Source of the DNA: Arthrobacter sp. MYb227
GTDB taxonomy: Bacteria > Actinomycetota > Actinomycetes > Actinomycetales > Micrococcaceae
DNA: 64,000 nt
NCBI RefSeq assembly: GCF_002975435.1
Contig: NZ_PCPT01000005.1
Span: 248,001 to 312,000, forward strand
Direction of reading: 5' to 3'
Below, in pieces: positions 59,974-64,000 of the stretch. A program made the translations under genes and the position numbers. Below the pieces are notes generated by a model. That model made no database searches. It was not told the origin of the DNA and saw only the letters and a list, made by a program, of their open reading frames with translations. Within the stretch, counting starts at the first letter, position 1. Each line of letters starts with the position of its first letter.

Positions 59974-60078
59974 GAGAACTTCCCTACAAGGGGGGAGTAA
60001 AGACATCCACCTGTCCCCACGGACCCCCACGGCGTGGCGCAACCACCCACACGCACCCCCACGCGAGATGGTAGAGAC

Positions 60079-61059
60079 GTGCCAACAAAACCCAAACAAA
60101 CCCCCAAACCCGTCGAAATCCCCACCGCGCTCAAAAACGCCCACGACGGATACCTCAGACACCTGGCACTCGAACGCTCACGCAGCGAACACACACTCCG
60201 CGCCTACAGCACAGACATCACCAATCTGTACACCTACGCAATCCCACGAGGCACCACAAACCTCCACGGCGTAGACCTTCCACTCCTACGCACCTGGCTC
60301 ATGAGCCTCGCCGAAAACGGCCTCAGCCGCACCACCATCTCCCGACGCTCATCAACCATCCGCTCCTTCCTCGCCTGGGCACTACGCGAAAACCTCATCA
60401 CCACAAACCCGGCAACACGCCTCCAATCACCCAAACGCGAACAACGCCTCCCACACGTCCTCCAAACAAACCAAATAAACCGACTCTTCGACCCACAAGC
60501 CCCAGAAGCCAGCACCCAAACATCTGTCAAAGAACCAACCCCACTCGAACAAGCCATCAAAACCCGCAACACTCTCATCCTCGAACTGCTCTACGCAACA
60601 GCAATCCGCGTCGGCGAACTCGTCTCCCTCGACACAACCAACATCGACCTGGACCGACGCACCCTACGAGTCATCGGCAAGGGCGACAAAGAACGCACGG
60701 TTCCCTTCGGTCAACCGGCACAGCATGCCATCGAAAAATACCTCCGCCATGCACGCCCCACACTCAAAAACCAGCACTCAGCAAACGCACTACTTCTCGG
60801 CGCCCGCGGGAAACGCCTTGACCCCCGCCAAGCCCGCCAAGTAGTCTCCGAAGCGCTCGCCGATCTCGGGGATACCGCTGCCCGCGGACCACACGCATTA
60901 CGTCATACGGCCGCCACACATTTGTTGGATCGTGGCGCGGATCTGCGTGCCGTACAAGAAATATTGGGACACTCTTCCCTTGCCACCACGCAGTTGTATA
61001 CGCACGTTTCGGTCGAACGGCTCAAGGAAAGCTACCAACGGGCCCATCCTCGTGCATAA
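60079..61059 (+). CDS. xerC: Tyrosine recombinase XerC
   Basis: 326 residues from GTG 60079 (GTG 60034 is an alternative). N-terminal SAM-like domain (GYLRHLALERSRSEHTLRAY), catalytic residues Arg in LYATAIRVGEL, Lys in GKGDKERTVPF, His-x-x-Arg in HALRHTAATHLL, His in LGHSSLATTQ and Tyr in LYTHVS. It resolves chromosome dimers with XerD at dif. Codon use is C/A-ending up to about 60890 and then switches to ordinary codons for the last 55 codons, which suggests a recombination junction in the catalytic domain. Confidence 0.93.
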   Translation: MPTKPKQTPKPVEIPTALKNAHDGYLRHLALERSRSEHTLRAYSTDITNLYTYAIPRGTTNLHGVDLPLLRTWLMSLAENGLSRTTISRRSSTIRSFLAWALRENLITTNPATRLQSPKREQRLPHVLQTNQINRLFDPQAPEASTQTSVKEPTPLEQAIKTRNTLILELLYATAIRVGELVSLDTTNIDLDRRTLRVIGKGDKERTVPFGQPAQHAIEKYLRHARPTLKNQHSANALLLGARGKRLDPRQARQVVSEALADLGDTAARGPHALRHTAATHLLDRGADLRAVQEILGHSSLATTQLYTHVSVERLKESYQRAHPRA

Positions 61060-61192
61060 GCAGAAGTCACGTGCCAAAGCAAGTGGTTGCACCGCGTATA
61101 ATCATGCTGAATACTAAAGTAGGATTTTGAGTTCTTCGAGAAGTTGATGTTGGCGTTGGGGAAGACGTTCCAACAGCACATCGGAGGATGGT

Positions 61193-61696
61193 ATGTCTGA
61201 AGCAATGACCAGGGGCGTACTCTTTGTACACTCAGCCCCTTCAGCGTTGTGCCCACATATTGAGTGGGCCATCGGTTCGGTTGTCGAGCAACGCACCGAC
61301 TTACACTGGAGCGAACAAAGCGCTGCACCCGGAATGTCTCGGGCCGAGGTCAACTGGACCGGTAAGCCCGGCACCGGAGCGCTGTTAGCATCCGCACTGC
61401 GCGGATGGGCTCACCTGCGTTACGAAGTGACCGAGGAGGCGAGTCCCGGTGTTGACTCATCGCGCTGGTCACACACCCCCGAGCTCGGCATTTTCCATGC
61501 GACCACCGATGCTGCAGGAAACATCATGGTTTCCGAAGAGCGCATTCGTTGGGCCTATGAGAAGGGTGCCGGAGATCCGGCCATCGTCTATCAGGAGCTT
61601 TCAATTGCACTGGGTGAAGCCTGGGATGAAGAGCTCGAGCCATTCCGCTACGCCGCGGAGGGCGCGCCAGTGCGCTGGTTGCATCAGGTGATCTAA
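61193..61696 (+). CDS. DUF3145 protein
   Basis: 167 residues. RGVLFVHSAPSALCPHIEWA, GTGALLASALRGWAHLRYEV and APVRWLHQVI are the family hallmarks. Found across Actinobacteria near fatty acid synthesis genes (fabF lies 1.7 kb on). Function unknown. Strong terminator follows. Confidence 0.93.
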   Translation: MSEAMTRGVLFVHSAPSALCPHIEWAIGSVVEQRTDLHWSEQSAAPGMSRAEVNWTGKPGTGALLASALRGWAHLRYEVTEEASPGVDSSRWSHTPELGIFHATTDAAGNIMVSEERIRWAYEKGAGDPAIVYQELSIALGEAWDEELEPFRYAAEGAPVRWLHQVI

Positions 61697-61724
61697 CACC
61701 CCAATTTCAGAGCTACGATTCTGA

Positions 61725-61768
61725 GTGAAGCCCGCGTGTCCACTAGCTTGAGGACGCACGGGCTTCAC
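61725..61768. terminator. Terminator after the DUF3145 gene
   Basis: GTGAAGCCCG (61725-61734) pairs with CGGGCTTCAC (61759-61768), with further pairs inside (TGTCC / GGACG), followed by TTATAT. Confidence 0.88.
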
Positions 61769-61909
61769 TTATATGGCCGATATTGCGCCTAATCATTGAG
61801 TAGTTGTTTTCACCCAATACGTACTCTTAGCCCTCGACGCAGTGTACGAAAGTAGGACGGTCTGGGTTCCTTTTTGGTTGCGTTAAAATGCTCCCCCAGC
61901 ACGGCTTCG

Positions 61910-62651
61910 TCATTGAAGGCTCATGAGTCGGAAAGAATTCCTATTTTGATCCGCAGTCTTCATGAGGAGCGCAAAAATTTGATGCCCATGCAGAATAGGT
62001 AAGTCGTAATATTGCGCGGTACTGATGAACTCTGGATCCGGTCCAACGTTTTCTGCGGTTAGTTGAACCAAGTCGTTACGTCCCGGTGCTAGGTCTAGGT
62101 CAGTTCGCCGATCCCAGTACGCCCAGCAACGCCCCTGCAGTGTTTTTGAATCATAGTTGAGTCCCAAAGGCTCGGAACCATCATCGAGTATCTGATTTCG
62201 AATAAGGTGCGCAATTAGAGTGGTTAGGTCTCGGTCTTCACCCGTGATTGACCCGCTGGTGAGTAATTGTAATTTCGCTCCAAAACCGTTGAATTTTGAG
62301 TCAAAGGATTCAATTGCTCGAAGCGTGTCTGGATGGTCAACGTGAACCCAGCACCCCTTGCCGCGACAACCGAATCTCGTAGACTGAGCGATCCATCTGC
62401 CAGTCTAAGGAGATGGCCCAGGTGGGCATCGATGCCGTTTGCTGAAGCTTCTTCTAAGACTTTGTCCACGTACTTTCTAGGATCCCAGCCGATGGATTCT
62501 GCGACTTTTGTAATAGCGGCTCTACTCTGGCGGAATCCGCTCAAGACTTCGGAGTAGGCGCAACGGCGAGAATCGGCCAAATAGATTGTGGAACCCAGGC
62601 TGTCGTAACGCCCCCTCGCAGGTTCGAGAGCCAATGGTTTCTATCATGCTG
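61910..62651 (-). pseudogene. Second RES-domain toxin, frameshifted
   Basis: Minus strand. RES-like pieces appear in three frames: RGRYDSLGSTIYLADSRRCA with AYSEVLSGF (62634-62450), then MPTWAISLDWQMDRSVYEIRL (about 62440-62370), then CWVHVDHPDTLRAIESFD (about 62355-62300) and on to QGRCWAYWDRRTDLDL and the stop near 61910. At least two indels are needed. The extreme N-terminus also seems shortened. The ATG would overlap the antitoxin stop (ATGA at 62648-62651). Confidence 0.72.
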
Positions 62652-63034
62652 CGAAAGTGTCGTTCACGAATGCCTCCGAAGCGCCGATAACATCACGTGC
62701 CAAGTTCTTTTGAATGAAAAGTATCGGGAGTTCCTCATCTAGTCTTGGGTTGGCTCCCATGAGCCAAGCAAGCACAAGATTTTTTTCCGTCTGCGTGTTC
62801 TAGAGTTTTCCAGACCCGGTATCCAAGCCTTAATCGTGTTTCAACTTCCGGACGCGGTTCGGGTCCGTCTGGTTTTGCCCATTTTGTGGGGGATGTACGA
62901 TCCTTGACCCCGGCCATGGACTGAACAATTGTGGTACCCAAGTTTTTATTGAGTTCGCTTACTATGTCGTGGATGTTCATGCGAGTCGAATCGACGTGGA
63001 TGAGGTTCCTAATAGTTGCTTCCATATCTTGCAT
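62648..63034 (-). pseudogene. Xre-like antitoxin, frameshifted in an A7 run
   Basis: MNIHDIVSELNKNLGTTIVQ, SMAGVKDRTSPTKWAKPDGP and RLRLGYRVWKTLEHADGK follow the pattern of antitoxins paired with RES toxins. At a run of seven A (minus strand, about 62779-62785) the frame breaks; the next frame continues LVLAWLMGANPRLDEELPIL to GASEAFVNDTFAA and a stop overlapping the toxin ATG. A one-base slip in the homopolymer explains it. This could be a true mutation or a sequencing error. Confidence 0.72.
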
Positions 63035-63379
63035 GTGACAGAAAAGCTTCTATAAATCAACAGAAAAGTATCGTAAAAGTACTTACAGATTGAGATCTAA
63101 AAACTGTAGGCCGCCTACAGATATGACGACCAAAGACGGGGTTATGTTGGCTCGATAGATGTCGGTAATCCCCGACAAGTAAAGAGGTGAGCCGAGCATT
63201 ACTTTCCCACCTGTCTCGTGAAAACCTACCCTTTGGTCTAAAGCCCCTTCACGTTGGATTTCAAGACGTACCGTAAGCCGTGAAATGCACGCAAAAAGCC
63301 GGGGCCGATCCCGCATCCAGTCATGGACACGGAACCGACCCCGGATTACAGGGAGACCTCGCGGGCCCACCATGTGGAA
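63035..63379. other. Region between the dead RES system and fabF, with a fabF terminator
   Basis: 345 bases. CCGGGGCCGATCCCG (from 63299) pairs with CGGAACCGACCCCGG (to 63344) with G-U pairs, a likely terminator for fabF on the minus strand. The rest is AT-richer and without a gene. Confidence 0.6.
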
Positions 63380-64000
63380 TTAGACGCTGCGAATGGCAAC
63401 CACTGCGTTGTGACCACCAAAGCCGAACGAGTTATTCAGCGCAACGATCGAACCTTCCGGAAGCTCGCGCGGGGTGCCCGTAACGACATCCAACGGAATT
63501 TCCGGGTCCTGGTTTTCGAGGTTGATGGTCACAGGTGCCTTGCGGTGGTGAATGGCAAGAACCGTCAGCACCGACTCAACGGCACCCGAGGCACCGAGCA
63601 GGTGGCCCATCTGCGACTTGGTGGCCGAGACGCACACGTTATCAAGCTGAGTACCAAGGGCTGCGCGCAGCGCGGTGTACTCCGGCTTGTCTCCCACCGG
63701 GGTGGAGGTGGCGTGTGCGTTGACGTGAACAACGTCCTCTGGCTGAATACGGCCATCGAACATTGCTGCCTTCAGCGCGCGCGTGGCGCCAAGGCCCTGT
63801 GGGTCCGGGGCGGTGATGTGGTACGCGTCCGCAGTTACCGAGGTGCCCGCAAGTTCGGCATAGATTGTCGCGCCGCGAGCGATAGCGTGCTCTTCGGCCT
63901 CAAGAACCAATGCGCCGGCGCCCTCGCCCATGACAAAGCCGTCACGGTCAATGTCGTACGGGCGTGATGCGTGCTCGGGATCATCGTTGCGCTTGGACAA
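63380..64000 (-). CDS. fabF: Beta-ketoacyl-ACP synthase II, C-terminal part cut by the window edge
   Basis: The last 207 codons of a KAS II gene; the frame is open at base 64000. Visible: RDGFVMGEGAGALVLE, active-site His in VNAHATSTPVGD, the Lys/His segment KSQMGHLLGASGA, and the final NNSFGFGGHNA. The condensing Cys lies outside the window. Elongates acyl-ACP in fatty acid synthesis. The position next to DUF3145 is conserved, with the dead RES pair inserted between. Confidence 0.95.
   Translation of the reverse strand: MSKRNDDPEHASRPYDIDRDGFVMGEGAGALVLEAEEHAIARGATIYAELAGTSVTADAYHITAPDPQGLGATRALKAAMFDGRIQPEDVVHVNAHATSTPVGDKPEYTALRAALGTQLDNVCVSATKSQMGHLLGASGAVESVLTVLAIHHRKAPVTINLENQDPEIPLDVVTGTPRELPEGSIVALNNSFGFGGHNAVVAIRSV

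Noticed and set aside
1-64000. CRISPR arrays or prophage structural genes
   Set aside because: No regularly spaced repeats with unique spacers, and no capsid, tail or terminase-like sequence were seen. The only tandem repeat is the 27-bp coding repeat near 54.6 kb.

Overview
The window looks like chromosome of a Micrococcaceae actinobacterium (Arthrobacter / Paeniglutamicibacter / Glutamicibacter type). The evidence is the conserved actinobacterial order rpsP-khpA-rimM-trmD, rplS-lepB-lepB-rnhB-DUF2469-yraN-yifB-dprA-xerC and DUF3145 next to fabF, together with moderately high GC. No rRNA, tRNA, CRISPR array or intact insertion sequence was recognised. Genus assignment is inference.

Region 1 (1-14.6 kb) is visibly richer in GC than the rest and behaves like an island. 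It starts with a block (nuclease tail, membrane protein, isochorismatase-like hydrolase, methyltransferase remnant, cupin remnant) that is a divergent, partly collapsed copy of 27976-31702. A complete catabolic operon for a methylated amine of the glycine betaine / N-methylproline type follows (flavin/Fe-S demethylase, Rieske oxygenase, reductase), with a divergent LysR gene. Beyond it lie two independently decayed copies of the reductase, an AT-richer toxin-antitoxin pair, prfC, and a broken transposase close to the composition boundary.

Region 2 (14.7-35.3 kb) holds a YdeP/FdhF-type molybdoenzyme and a divergent lipid locus (TetR-glpD-lipid kinase against AGPS-like flavoprotein-SDR) that recalls Rv2249c-Rv2252. 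It also has a HelD-like RNA polymerase recycling ATPase, a DUF222-HNH gene, the intact version of the duplicated block, two tandem uracil-DNA-glycosylase-like genes, and an SDR/TetR pair around a perfect palindrome.

Region 3 (35.4-53.7 kb) is the ribosomal protein / RNA modification / signal peptidase / competence backbone with two insertions. Between the two lepB genes sit a metal chaperone, a Crp/Fnr regulator, a P1B ATPase and a secreted protease. The chaperone and ATPase promoters carry matching FNR-like boxes at the class II position. Between DUF2469 and yraN sit three unknown genes and a dead RES-type toxin-antitoxin pair.

Region 4 (53.8-64 kb) has a lipoprotein, a Gly-Ser-Ile repeat ORF, a four-gene osmoprotectant ABC transporter, dprA-xerC with foreign-looking codon use that ends inside xerC, DUF3145, a second dead RES toxin-antitoxin pair, and the 3' part of fabF running off the right edge. 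Uptake of betaine-like solutes (54.9-58.3 kb) and their demethylation (4-8.4 kb) fit one physiology. Decay is a theme: at least eight gene remnants are readable.
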